39,300 bases of DNA from an uncultured Algoriphagus sp. (GTDB lineage Bacteria; Bacteroidota; Bacteroidia; Cytophagales; Cyclobacteriaceae): the NCBI GenBank assembly GCA_903952135.1, contig CAJBER010000026.1, forward strand, positions 1 through 39,300, written 5' to 3'. The position numbers and the translations under genes were made by a program. Each line of letters begins with the position of its first letter. Position 1 is the stretch's first letter. The notes under the pieces were generated by a model. The model saw only the letters and a list, made by a program, of their open reading frames with translations. It was not told the DNA's origin and did not search any database. Of the stretch, positions 24,050 to 32,027 are shown one piece after another.

Positions 24050-27000
24050 TTAAACCTTATCCGTCAGCAAGGGAAAAGTCAGAAAAAAAGTACTACCCTT
24101 GCCCACTTCTGTTTCAAACCAGATTTTACCTCCCGCAGTTTCTACCCCGCTTTTGGCGATAGCCAAACCAAGACCTGAACCCTGACTCTTGGTACTGAAG
24201 TTGGGAATGAAGATCTTGTCTCGGAGCTCCTCAGGGATCCCCTTTCCATTGTCAGAGATTTCTAAAAATACAGCACGATCCGAGAGCCAAAGCCACACCC
24301 GGATTTGTGGCTTTTTACCTGGCTCCACCGCCTGCATACCATTGATAATCAGGTTGGAAATCACTCGCCCAAAAAGTTTGTCATCTCCCAAAATTGGGAT
24401 TTGCTCATTATAGGAATCATCCTGAAACTCCAGTTCCATCCGCTTATCGGTTTTGAAGAGTTCCAATACCTTAGACAACACCTCCTTGAAATTCATGGGC
24501 TCATTGTTGGGGAGAGGCATCTTGGCAAAGGTGGAAAAGGAAGAAGCAATGCCACTCAAGGCATCTACCTGATGAATGAGGGTTTCCAAGGACTTTTTTA
24601 ACTTATCCGCATCTTCCAATTTTCCTTCTCGCTCCAAGCGCAACAAATGCTGCAAGGTGAGTTTCATGGGTGTGAGTGGATTCTTAATCTCGTGGGCTAC
24701 TTGCTTGGCCATCTCTCGCCAGGCGGTTTCTTTCTCATTGGAAGCAAGTACCTTTTTACTTGCTTCAAGTTTGTAGAGCATCTGATTGTATTCGTTGACC
24801 AACAGTCCAATCTCATCCTTTGAAGCCCAAACCATGGGTTCATTGTCCTCCAAATTGGTAGCCTTCAGTTTTTGAGTCAATAAGCGGAAAGGAAGCGTTA
24901 GGTTTTTGGTTACCAAAAAGGAGATGACCAAAAACAGAATAAAAATCACTACAAACGCATTGAACACACTCCCCAACACATCTGAAATGAGCGCATTCAA
25001 TTCCTCTTCAGACTCAAAAAAAGGCACGGCAACCACTGCATTACTTCCCAATGTTACCTGCGAAGGAATGGCCAAATACACGGCCTGATACTTAAGCTTT
25101 CCGACTTGCTCTTCCAAAAGCACTTCGGCACCCTTATTCTCCACCAAAGCGGCCATCGCACCGGGATGCATTAAATTAGACAATAGTTTTTTGTCAAAAA
25201 TGGGCGCTCTACTCGAAGTGAGCAACAAACCCTCCCTGTCGTACAGGTGAATATCGGTACCTACAGTAGTGGCAAGTGTATTGATCTCTTCCGTAAGCAC
25301 ATCTCGATCCAAATCTTCTAAATTTTGATCTCCAAGGAAGCGAACGAGATTCCCCTTGATTAACAAAGCCTTTTGAAGGTATTGTTCATTCAGATCTTCC
25401 TTATAACTCTGGGAAAGCAATCCCGTGGTGATCAAGGAAATGATTAAGATGGGAAAGAAAAATGCAAAATTCAGGTAAAGTTGAAGTTTTGTGGAATAGT
25501 TAAACTCAAACTTTCGATACCTCTGGAAAAGAACAGAAATCAAAATTGCGAAAAAGGTGAATGCAACAAAGACCACAAAAAATAGGGAGAGCGTTCCGAA
25601 AAACTGTTTGATCGAAATTGAAGGCGAGGATATTACCCAGAGGTCTTCCCCATTTTTAATCCCCAAATGCTGGTAACCTAAGGCCTCTACTCCTCCTTCC
25701 ATCAAGGCTGAATTTTCAGGTAGGGAGCGTACCTCCTCCTGCTGATAATTGAAGTTTCCTGAACTGCGAATCAACTCTCCCGCTCTGAACACCGCAAAAT
25801 CAAAAGGATCCTCTTGCAATTTCTCAGCATACTGTTGATCCACGAGCAAGCGAGGATACGCATTATCAGGCTGAATCCGAAGTTGATCCAATTCTAAATA
25901 AATCGTTCCAAGGGCAAGATTCCCTTTGACCAAGGGAATAAAGGCGACAAAAGCATTTCCAGCAGTTTGCTCCTTACCTGGAACAAAATATAGATTGGGA
26001 ACCTGAGTCGCAAAATCACTCTTGACATATTCTTCCTGCAACTCCTTAAAGGATTTCCCTTCTAGCGTGCCTCCAATCTGTACTCCTGTCGGAGAAAAAA
26101 TACGAATGGCTACTTCAAATTGGTCAAAGTAATTATCTAGGTAAATTTTTCGGATTTTACTGATTACCGGATCCTTTGATAATAAGGGGTCTGCTAACCT
26201 ATTTTGAATGAACAGATCATTCTTTAGCCTTGCAAAAATGTCAGCCAAAAACAAGGTCGTTTGGACATCCGTTGCGAGAAGTTCTTGATTTGCAAAGGCG
26301 ACTTTTGCTTGCACCAATCGTTCGGCAGCTGCTTGGTAACTACTTGCCGCTACTATACTTGCGGCAATAAGACTAGCATAAAACAAGGTCAAGAATGTTT
26401 CTAATCCTAAGCGGTAGACATTCGCCACTAAATCAAATCGAAGTATCGAAAAAAGAAAAAGGAAGTGGATCAATCCGGCAATTCCCAGCCAGAAGTCCCA
26501 AACGAAGAAACCCACTAAGCAAAGACCTGCTACCAAAAACAGTAAACGGTAAACTTTGCGTCTGTCTGAACCTCCTCGAGTAACTAAATGGATCAAACTA
26601 AGACTCAGAAAAACATAAGCAGCAGCCCATAAAAACAGGATAAAAAAACTTGTCCCTACCCAACTATCAAAACTAGGAATAGCAGTAATATCCAGGCTCC
26701 AACTTGCATGAAGGACTAAATCACGTGTCAATGCCCACAGCCCAGCAAAGAAAAAGGTGGAAATCAGAAAAGTACCTACAAGCAAAATCTCTTCCCGAAT
26801 TCGCTGTCTCCAATTAGTAAACTTCTCCGCAATTTCCTTTGAAGAAAGCTGAAACACCAAGAGACCAATAATGAACACGATACAAAGCGTATGGGCAAAC
26901 AAATCGCCTAAACTGGGCACTATCCAGGAAGGTTTATATCCGCTGGAATCAAATAATGAAAGATTTAGATAAGCTTGAGGAAAATTGAAAAGCAACATGC

Positions 27001-27763
27001 TTGCCCTCACCATTAATAGAATTAGAAAGCCATAGCCTATTGCCTGCCAAACCTGTCCCTTTTTCCATTTCTTTCTCAGAAAATTAAAACTGAGAAAAAC
27101 ATAAAGAAGAAAGATGGAACAACTAAAAATAAGCAAGGGGGTATTCCAAGCTTTTCCTACGGACACAAAACCCGGCTGAAAGTCAATTCCAAAAAGCGGC
27201 TGTCCAAGCGTGGACTTCACTTGCAAGGACCCTTCCTCTGATTTGGGATAAAGCGTAAACAGCGCATTTCCAAAAACGTCTGGATTAGGCCCCATCACGA
27301 CATAGTCATTTTTTATGGTGCCAGACCATACTAAACGGAAGGCTTGTACTAAATATTCGTTTTCACCTCTAGTAGATATTTTTTGTTGCTTCACTAAAAA
27401 AGTACCGGAAGAAGAGCTGAGGACTTGAAAATCCTTTTTAAAATCCAAAGCTGAAAAATCCAGCGTAAACTCATTAGTAGACCAATAAAGGGGCTCCTTT
27501 TCTGAATTAACAATAAAAATAGGATAAGTATAGGCACCCGTACTTACTCGTTCAAAACTCAAGGAATCAAATCTAGCCCCTTGCGTCTGAAACACTTCAA
27601 AATCCTGGTTAAAAACCTCCTCTACCTCATGAATCTTCTTTTCGATAGCCTCTATGTATTCCTCCTCTTGACTTTTTTGATAAACAAAAAAATTCAAAAT
27701 CAGGGTAAGGAGCAGAAGAAGTACACTTCCTATAAGAAGGAGGCGGCGGATCGAGCGTTTCAT
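24050..27763 (-). CDS. Large membrane sensor histidine kinase
   Basis: 1237-residue inner-membrane kinase. The N-terminus is one helix, a roughly 180-residue extracytoplasmic part, then a block of about nine helices (about 210-500), a second extracytoplasmic part, more helices, a HAMP linker (LTLPFRLLTQKLKATN onward), the H-box QVAHEIKNPLTPMKL with phospho-acceptor His at about 1024, the N-box NLIINGMQAVEPG (Asn about 1137), and G-boxes DNGKGIPEELRDKIF and GSGLGLAIAKS. The HEIKNPLTP H-box resembles NtrY-type kinases. No response regulator is nearby. I chose the ATG at 27763 (MKRSIRRLLLIG); the frame is open to 27880, but that start lies inside the upstream gene and adds no sensible sequence. 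The start codon lies 7 bp after a terminator-like hairpin and its T-tract. Confidence 0.9.
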   Translation of the reverse strand: MKRSIRRLLLIGSVLLLLLTLILNFFVYQKSQEEEYIEAIEKKIHEVEEVFNQDFEVFQTQGARFDSLSFERVSTGAYTYPIFIVNSEKEPLYWSTNEFTLDFSALDFKKDFQVLSSSSGTFLVKQQKISTRGENEYLVQAFRLVWSGTIKNDYVVMGPNPDVFGNALFTLYPKSEEGSLQVKSTLGQPLFGIDFQPGFVSVGKAWNTPLLIFSCSIFLLYVFLSFNFLRKKWKKGQVWQAIGYGFLILLMVRASMLLFNFPQAYLNLSLFDSSGYKPSWIVPSLGDLFAHTLCIVFIIGLLVFQLSSKEIAEKFTNWRQRIREEILLVGTFLISTFFFAGLWALTRDLVLHASWSLDITAIPSFDSWVGTSFFILFLWAAAYVFLSLSLIHLVTRGGSDRRKVYRLLFLVAGLCLVGFFVWDFWLGIAGLIHFLFLFSILRFDLVANVYRLGLETFLTLFYASLIAASIVAASSYQAAAERLVQAKVAFANQELLATDVQTTLFLADIFARLKNDLFIQNRLADPLLSKDPVISKIRKIYLDNYFDQFEVAIRIFSPTGVQIGGTLEGKSFKELQEEYVKSDFATQVPNLYFVPGKEQTAGNAFVAFIPLVKGNLALGTIYLELDQLRIQPDNAYPRLLVDQQYAEKLQEDPFDFAVFRAGELIRSSGNFNYQQEEVRSLPENSALMEGGVEALGYQHLGIKNGEDLWVISSPSISIKQFFGTLSLFFVVFVAFTFFAILISVLFQRYRKFEFNYSTKLQLYLNFAFFFPILIISLITTGLLSQSYKEDLNEQYLQKALLIKGNLVRFLGDQNLEDLDRDVLTEEINTLATTVGTDIHLYDREGLLLTSSRAPIFDKKLLSNLMHPGAMAALVENKGAEVLLEEQVGKLKYQAVYLAIPSQVTLGSNAVVAVPFFESEEELNALISDVLGSVFNAFVVIFILFLVISFLVTKNLTLPFRLLTQKLKATNLEDNEPMVWASKDEIGLLVNEYNQMLYKLEASKKVLASNEKETAWREMAKQVAHEIKNPLTPMKLTLQHLLRLEREGKLEDADKLKKSLETLIHQVDALSGIASSFSTFAKMPLPNNEPMNFKEVLSKVLELFKTDKRMELEFQDDSYNEQIPILGDDKLFGRVISNLIINGMQAVEPGKKPQIRVWLWLSDRAVFLEISDNGKGIPEELRDKIFIPNFSTKSQGSGLGLAIAKSGVETAGGKIWFETEVGKGSTFFLTFPLLTDKV

Positions 27764-27769
27764 GAAGAC

Positions 27770-27806
27770 TAAAAATAAAAAAGCAAAGTCTGGTATCAAA
27801 CTTTGC
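27770..27806 (-). terminator. Intrinsic terminator between small membrane gene and kinase gene
   Basis: GCAAAGT (27783-27789) and ACTTTGC (27800-27806) form a 7-bp stem. On the minus strand it is followed by six T, an A and five T. It lies 10 bp after the stop of the 81-residue gene and only 7 bp before the kinase ATG, so kinase expression would depend on read-through or on a promoter hidden in the upstream gene. Confidence 0.75.
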
Positions 27807-27815
27807 CGGTTAGTA

Positions 27816-28061
27816 TTAGTGCGATTGGAGTTTCGCTTTCTTCTTTTTGGAAGCCCGATACCACAAATAGCCGATGACACCAGCCATCAGGTAAGGCATC
27901 ACTACCAAATACAAAATTCCATTGTTAAGCCCTGCGCCAATGGAAGTTTCTCCATTACTTACATTGTTTTCTACCGAAGCACGGCACATGGCACATTGGG
28001 CCTGTGCACCAAAGCGAATAAAGAAACTAGCTAGAACTAGGAATAAGATTTTGAATTTCAT
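27816..28061 (-). CDS. Small Cys-containing membrane protein of the oxidase cluster
   Basis: 81-residue protein with a signal peptide ending near FGAQA, followed at once by QCAMCRASVENN, a C-x2-C pair on the outer face. One membrane helix (about 47-68) and a lysine-rich tail (RASKKKKAKL) follow. I know of no assigned function. Its place after sco and DUF420 suggests a part in oxidase copper or heme assembly, with the cysteine pair as a metal or redox site; this is inference. It ends directly before a terminator. Confidence 0.75.
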   Translation of the reverse strand: MKFKILFLVLASFFIRFGAQAQCAMCRASVENNVSNGETSIGAGLNNGILYLVVMPYLMAGVIGYLWYRASKKKKAKLQSH

Positions 28062-28097
28062 TTGTTCCTCCGAAAATCTAAGTTAACCGAGCAGAAT

Positions 28098-28658
28098 TTA
28101 AAAGGTCTGGGTATAGTAGGGAGAGATCATCAAATAGACAATTACTCCGGTAACAGATACATACAACCAAATCGGATAGGCATACTTCACCACTTTTCGG
28201 TGTTTTTCCCGCTGGTTGGTATACCCATAGTAATAGGCGAATAAAATTGGGAAGAGCGCAATGGCTGCGAACAAAATGTGTGTAATCAATAAGAAATAGT
28301 ACACAATTCGAATTGCCCCTTCACCGCCGAAAGAAGTACTTTCTGCTGCTCCATGGTAGATTACATAAGACACCAAAAAGATCGCTCCCAAAATAAAGGC
28401 TACCGTCATGGTAGCACCGTGCTGAGAATACTTCTTCTGCTTAACAAACACCAAGGCAACAACCAAAGCAATGGATGCTGCAGAATTAATCACTGCATTG
28501 AGGTGCGGGAGAAAATACACCCAGCCTCCCAGAGAGGTGAGTTTGGCAGGCATAAACAAAAGTACTGCTACTGCCAATGGTATGGCTATGGAAATGCCAA
28601 TAATCCAGTTTTTAACTTTTGCCTCCTGCGAAGCTGCGGGGGTGTTATTCTTTGCCAT
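28098..28658 (-). CDS. DUF420 membrane protein
   Basis: 186-residue protein with about five helices, matching DUF420 (YozB-like). Recognisable segments are WVYFLPHLNAVINSAA, a conserved YHGAAEST after helix 3, and ITHILFAAIALFPILF. Histidines sit at membrane boundaries, as in the family. DUF420 proteins are found next to sco and cytochrome oxidase genes and are thought to help oxidase assembly, although the biochemical role is not settled. The gene overlaps the end of sco by 14 bp, so translation is probably coupled. Confidence 0.9.
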   Translation of the reverse strand: MAKNNTPAASQEAKVKNWIIGISIAIPLAVAVLLFMPAKLTSLGGWVYFLPHLNAVINSAASIALVVALVFVKQKKYSQHGATMTVAFILGAIFLVSYVIYHGAAESTSFGGEGAIRIVYYFLLITHILFAAIALFPILFAYYYGYTNQREKHRKVVKYAYPIWLYVSVTGVIVYLMISPYYTQTF

Positions 28659-29322
28659 GAAGTAAAATTTTGGTTTCTAACATCAACAGATCCACTTCCT
28701 CACGGGTGGTCCCGCTGTAATAGCCACGGATCCGTCCTTGGTCATCTATCAATATAAACTTATCACTATGTACAAAATCATCCGGCACTCCATTACCATC
28801 TAATGCTGGAAGTACAAATCCACAGCGGGCTAATTGGAAGGTCTCTTCCTTTGAACCTGAGAGAAAATGCCATTTACCTTGAATTGCATGATGCTCTTCG
28901 GCATAGGCTTTCAAAATTTGAGGAGTATCGTAAGTAGGGTCAATGCTGATGGAGAAAATCTGTACATTCGGATCGTCTCGAAAATGATCATTTACCCGTT
29001 CCATCTCCTTAGACATCACGGGACAAATACTCGGGCAGGAAGTAAAAAAGAAATCCACGATGGTGATCTTGCCTTCCATCTCTTTCCTACCCATCAACTT
29101 CCCGTCTTGATTGGTAAACTTAAATTCCGGGATGTAATGTTGCGAACTATCTGAAGGGGGACATTCCTGAAACGGATTATCCACTCCTGTTTGAAAGAAA
29201 ATAGGCAAGTCGTACTCGTTTTTCCCGAAGCCCTTCAAAAACAAGAAGATCAACACAGGAATCATTAAAATACAAACAAGGACAAAGCCCTGGAGAATTC
29301 GTAAACTTCGCATACTAGACAT
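28645..29322 (-). CDS. SCO-family copper chaperone
   Basis: 225-residue protein anchored by one N-terminal helix (about 8-30) with a thioredoxin-like domain facing outward. The copper-binding motif SCPSICPVM (Cys96 and Cys100) and a later His in VHSDKFILIDDQGRI (about residue 186) form the usual three-ligand copper site. SCO proteins deliver copper to, or reduce, the CuA site of oxidase subunit II, which is encoded upstream in this cluster. A second ATG four codons in is an equally possible start. The gene begins 3 bp after a terminator-like hairpin and T-tract, and overlaps the DUF420 gene. Confidence 0.93.
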   Translation of the reverse strand: MSSMRSLRILQGFVLVCILMIPVLIFLFLKGFGKNEYDLPIFFQTGVDNPFQECPPSDSSQHYIPEFKFTNQDGKLMGRKEMEGKITIVDFFFTSCPSICPVMSKEMERVNDHFRDDPNVQIFSISIDPTYDTPQILKAYAEEHHAIQGKWHFLSGSKEETFQLARCGFVLPALDGNGVPDDFVHSDKFILIDDQGRIRGYYSGTTREEVDLLMLETKILLHGKE

Positions 29323-29325
29323 AAC

Positions 29326-29358
29326 AAAAAATAAGGTTGAAGTGATTCACCTCAACCT
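29326..29358 (-). terminator. Intrinsic terminator after oxidase subunit IV
   Basis: AGGTTGA (29334-29340) and TCAACCT (29352-29358) form a 7-bp stem. A nested GTGA/TCAC extends it past one mismatched pair. On the minus strand it is followed by TATTTTTTG. The T-run on the other side makes it bidirectional in form. It would end the main oxidase transcript and reduce reading into sco, whose ATG lies 3 bp beyond. Confidence 0.75.
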
Positions 29359-29382
29359 ATTTTTTTTTGATAAATATTTTTT

Positions 29383-29712
29383 TTACCAACGCATCAGGAA
29401 GATATCCGAACCTTCCTTAATTAACGCGATGTCCAACCAGACCAAGAAGATCAATGGAACAATGATGGAATAGAAAAGAGGCTTGGCTTCATCACCCAAG
29501 TGCATGAATTCCATCATGATATACTTAGCCTTCCAAATTGTCAATATAATGAACAAGGAATACAACAAAATTCCTCTGTCCATGGTAAATGCCATGATAA
29601 ATTCCGCTACCGTAATGGCAAGAAGAATAAAGGCAGTCTTCCAGATTTTTTTGATTTTTTCTTCGTTTCGAGGTGCAACCTCAAGCGTAGATTTAGTGTC
29701 TTGAACTTCCAT
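29383..29712 (-). CDS. Cytochrome c oxidase subunit IV family protein
   Basis: 109-residue membrane protein with three helices, typical of the prokaryotic cytochrome c oxidase subunit IV (COX4_pro) family. Visible segments are KKIWKTAFILLAITVAEF, the middle helix LLYSLFIILTIWKAKYIMME and the last helix LFYSIIVPLIFLVWLDIALI. A charged N-terminal tail precedes helix 1. The subunit is a small, non-catalytic part of the aa3-type oxidase and helps stability. It lies 19 bp after the subunit III gene and ends just before a terminator, so it closes the core operon. Confidence 0.88.
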   Translation of the reverse strand: MEVQDTKSTLEVAPRNEEKIKKIWKTAFILLAITVAEFIMAFTMDRGILLYSLFIILTIWKAKYIMMEFMHLGDEAKPLFYSIIVPLIFLVWLDIALIKEGSDIFLMRW

Positions 29713-29731
29713 AGTGAGCGAATTGAAATGC

Positions 29732-30508
29732 TTAGATCAAATAAAATAAGGTAAATACGAATACCCAAACCAAATCTACAAAGTGCCAGTAAAGACCAAT
29801 TTTCTCCACCATTTCGTAATGACCACGCTTGTCGTAAACACCTACTGCCGCTTGGTAGAAGCAAAGAAACAGTAAGAATACCCCGATGGTCACGTGGAAT
29901 CCGTGGAATCCTGTGATGAAGAAAAAGAGTTGAGCAAACGCAGCAGGCCCATATTCATTGACCATCAGATTGGCACCAAAAACAGTTTCAGTTACATTCT
30001 GTCCCAAACCATTTACATAAGTCAGCAATGATCCACCGTCTGTTCCATGGATAAAGTGAGACCACTCCCAAGCCTGACAGCTCAAGAAGGTAATACCTCC
30101 AAGAAGTGTCCAAAGCATCCATTTTACAACATCATTTCGGTCATTTCTGTGTCCAGCCTCAACAGCCAAAACCATCGTCACCGAACTAGCAATCAAAATG
30201 AAAGTCATGATTCCTACAAATATCAAAGGAGCATGAACACCATGAAGGAAAGGTAAGGCCTCAAAAACCAATTCAGGCACTGGCCAATATTCATTGGAAC
30301 CTGTAAAGGTCTCTGCAGCACCCGCATAGGCAGGATAACTTACACGAATGGCCAAATAGGTGATCAAAAAGGCAGCAAAGGTGAAGATGTCAGAGAGTAG
30401 GAAAAACCACATCATGAGTTTTCCGTAGCTGGCTTTTAGGGGTTCATTTCCTCCTCCCCAAATGCCTCTTTTCGTGCTTACTTCGATAGCAGTAGAATGC
30501 GCAGACAT
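29732..30508 (-). CDS. Cytochrome c oxidase subunit III (second copy in operon)
   Basis: 258-residue heme-copper oxidase subunit III with about five or six membrane helices. Recognisable segments are GKLMMWFFLLSDIFTFAAFL at the first helix, FLSCQAWEWSHFIHG in the centre, FFFITGFHGFHVTIGVFLLF, and the C-terminal GLYWHFVDLVWVFVFTLFYL. These match the COX3 signature, including the Glu-associated helix region and the final W-H-F-V-D-x-V-W motif. It is longer than the preceding subunit III gene and keeps an extra loop of about 60 residues. The two probably form a split or paired subunit III, as known in related Bacteroidota. Proton-path stabilisation is the family role. Confidence 0.93.
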   Translation of the reverse strand: MSAHSTAIEVSTKRGIWGGGNEPLKASYGKLMMWFFLLSDIFTFAAFLITYLAIRVSYPAYAGAAETFTGSNEYWPVPELVFEALPFLHGVHAPLIFVGIMTFILIASSVTMVLAVEAGHRNDRNDVVKWMLWTLLGGITFLSCQAWEWSHFIHGTDGGSLLTYVNGLGQNVTETVFGANLMVNEYGPAAFAQLFFFITGFHGFHVTIGVFLLFLCFYQAAVGVYDKRGHYEMVEKIGLYWHFVDLVWVFVFTLFYLI

Positions 30509-30536
30509 AGGTAAAATTTATGGTACTGGGTTAATT

Positions 30537-31118
30537 TTAATGATTCAAAAGCAAAAATAGAAACAAATACAGCCACAAACCACCTAAAAAATGCCAATAC
30601 GTAGTGGCCATTTCTAAGGTATTTAGTGCTTGGGAGTGCACCTTATCTCTAAAGGTCGAAATTAATACAATAATCAGAAATATCACACCGCTGATCAAAT
30701 GAACCGCGTGTAATCCAGTGAAAACATACAAAAAAGATCCAGCAGGATTTCCAACAAAAAACACCTCTCTATCCACTAACGCCACCCAGCTGTACCATTG
30801 CCCTACTAGAAAACCTATTCCTAGTAAAACTGTAGCCACCATTCCTATTCGTAAACCTATAAAATTATCTTTTTTGGCGGCAAAGTAGGCAAACTGCATG
30901 GCAATGGAACTTAGAACCACAATGCCAGAAGTTACCCAGAAAATTTCAGGCAATTCATACTCCAACCAATTGCCCTCCGCTTGACGAACAATGTAGGCAC
31001 TAGTCAATGCCGCAAAAATCATCAGCACAGTAACCAGGAACAACCAAAGCGCAAACTTCTTAGGATGCATACTAATTGGCTGCTCGACAATATCGATATA
31101 CTTCAACTCACTTTCCAT
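30537..31118 (-). CDS. Cytochrome c oxidase subunit III (first copy in operon)
   Basis: 193-residue heme-copper oxidase subunit III-like protein with five helices. Segments seen are MHPKKFALWLFLVTVLMIFA, SAYIVRQAEGNWLEYELP, YVFTGLHAVHLISGVIFLI and TYWHFLGGLWLYLFLFLLL. The last matches the C-terminal W-H-F motif of COX3, with Gly-Gly in place of the usual Val-Asp. The start is the ATG at 31118; a GTG one codon earlier, adjacent to the cyoE stop, is possible. It directly follows cyoE, with a few bases between, and precedes the longer subunit III gene by 28 bp. Confidence 0.9.
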   Translation of the reverse strand: MESELKYIDIVEQPISMHPKKFALWLFLVTVLMIFAALTSAYIVRQAEGNWLEYELPEIFWVTSGIVVLSSIAMQFAYFAAKKDNFIGLRIGMVATVLLGIGFLVGQWYSWVALVDREVFFVGNPAGSFLYVFTGLHAVHLISGVIFLIIVLISTFRDKVHSQALNTLEMATTYWHFLGGLWLYLFLFLLLNH

Positions 31119-31121
31119 CAC

Positions 31122-32027
31122 TTAAGGCATTTTGTCTAACAAATACGCAATCTGTACTACAGGCAAATAAATAAAGGACCCAAACATGATTTTCAAAGCC
31201 GACTTTCGCGAACAATCACGCATCAATGAAAAGGTCTGAGCCAAAAACAATACGCCACATACCGTGGCCACAATTCCAGAATTCAATCCCACCAAACCAA
31301 AATAGCTTGGCAAAAGACCTAATGGAAGTAGAAAAAGCGTATAAATCATGATTTGAATGGCCGTATTCAAATCTTGTCCTCCTCCACTTGGAAGCAACTT
31401 AAATCCAGCACGCTTGTAGTCTTCATCACTTACCCAGGCAATCGCCCAAAAATGCGGGAACTGCCAGATAAATTGAATACCGAAAATAATTAAAGCCTGA
31501 TGGGTAATCGCTCCCGTGGCAGCGGTCCATCCCAATAACGGAGGCATTGCACCAGGAATAGCACCCACAAATACAGCAATTGGTCCCACACGCTTGAGCG
31601 GAGTATAAGCAAATACATAGAGTAACATACTCAATACTCCTAATCCAGTAGTCAAAGGATTGGTGAAAATCCAAAGCAAACTAATTCCCATTAGCGCAAC
31701 AATTCCCGTAAACCAATAGGCCTCTTGCAAAGAAATAAGTTGCAAAGGAAGTGGGCGATTCTGAGTACGCTTCATCAACTTATCCAGATCACGCTCCATA
31801 ATTTCATTGGCTGCTCCAGAGGCTCCAGAAATAAAAAATCCACCCAAGACTAAACCAACAAAGCCTGACCAACCAAAGTCTATCCCGCGGTCACCCAAGA
31901 TATAGCCAAATACCGCAGAGAAAGTAACCAATGCGGAAAGTCTAAACTTAATCAAGTCATAATAGGCACTCACCCTACTTTTCAGTAGACTGACAATACT
32001 GTTCGACGTTATCCCAACGGCATTCAT
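31122..32027 (-). CDS. cyoE: Protoheme IX farnesyltransferase (heme O synthase)
   Basis: 301-residue UbiA-family prenyltransferase with about nine helices. It adds a farnesyl group to heme b to make heme O. The prenyl-diphosphate motif is NEIMERDLDKLMKRTQNRPL (about 77-96), with the Asp/Asn residues that hold magnesium. Further family segments are YTPLKRVGPIAVFVGAIPGA, PPLLGWTAATGA, and QFPHFWAIAWVSDEDYKRAG. It feeds the heme A synthase encoded just upstream, and its start codon overlaps that gene by 4 bp (ATGA), indicating coupled translation. The product is needed for the heme a and a3 of the oxidase in the same operon. Also called ctaB. Confidence 0.95.
   Translation of the reverse strand: MNAVGITSNSIVSLLKSRVSAYYDLIKFRLSALVTFSAVFGYILGDRGIDFGWSGFVGLVLGGFFISGASGAANEIMERDLDKLMKRTQNRPLPLQLISLQEAYWFTGIVALMGISLLWIFTNPLTTGLGVLSMLLYVFAYTPLKRVGPIAVFVGAIPGAMPPLLGWTAATGAITHQALIIFGIQFIWQFPHFWAIAWVSDEDYKRAGFKLLPSGGGQDLNTAIQIMIYTLFLLPLGLLPSYFGLVGLNSGIVATVCGVLFLAQTFSLMRDCSRKSALKIMFGSFIYLPVVQIAYLLDKMP

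Noticed and set aside
27763-27880. Extended start of the histidine kinase within the upstream gene
   Set aside because: The extra 39 residues are polar, run through the terminator hairpin and overlap the neighbouring gene; the ATG at 27763 begins directly with the basic end of helix 1.
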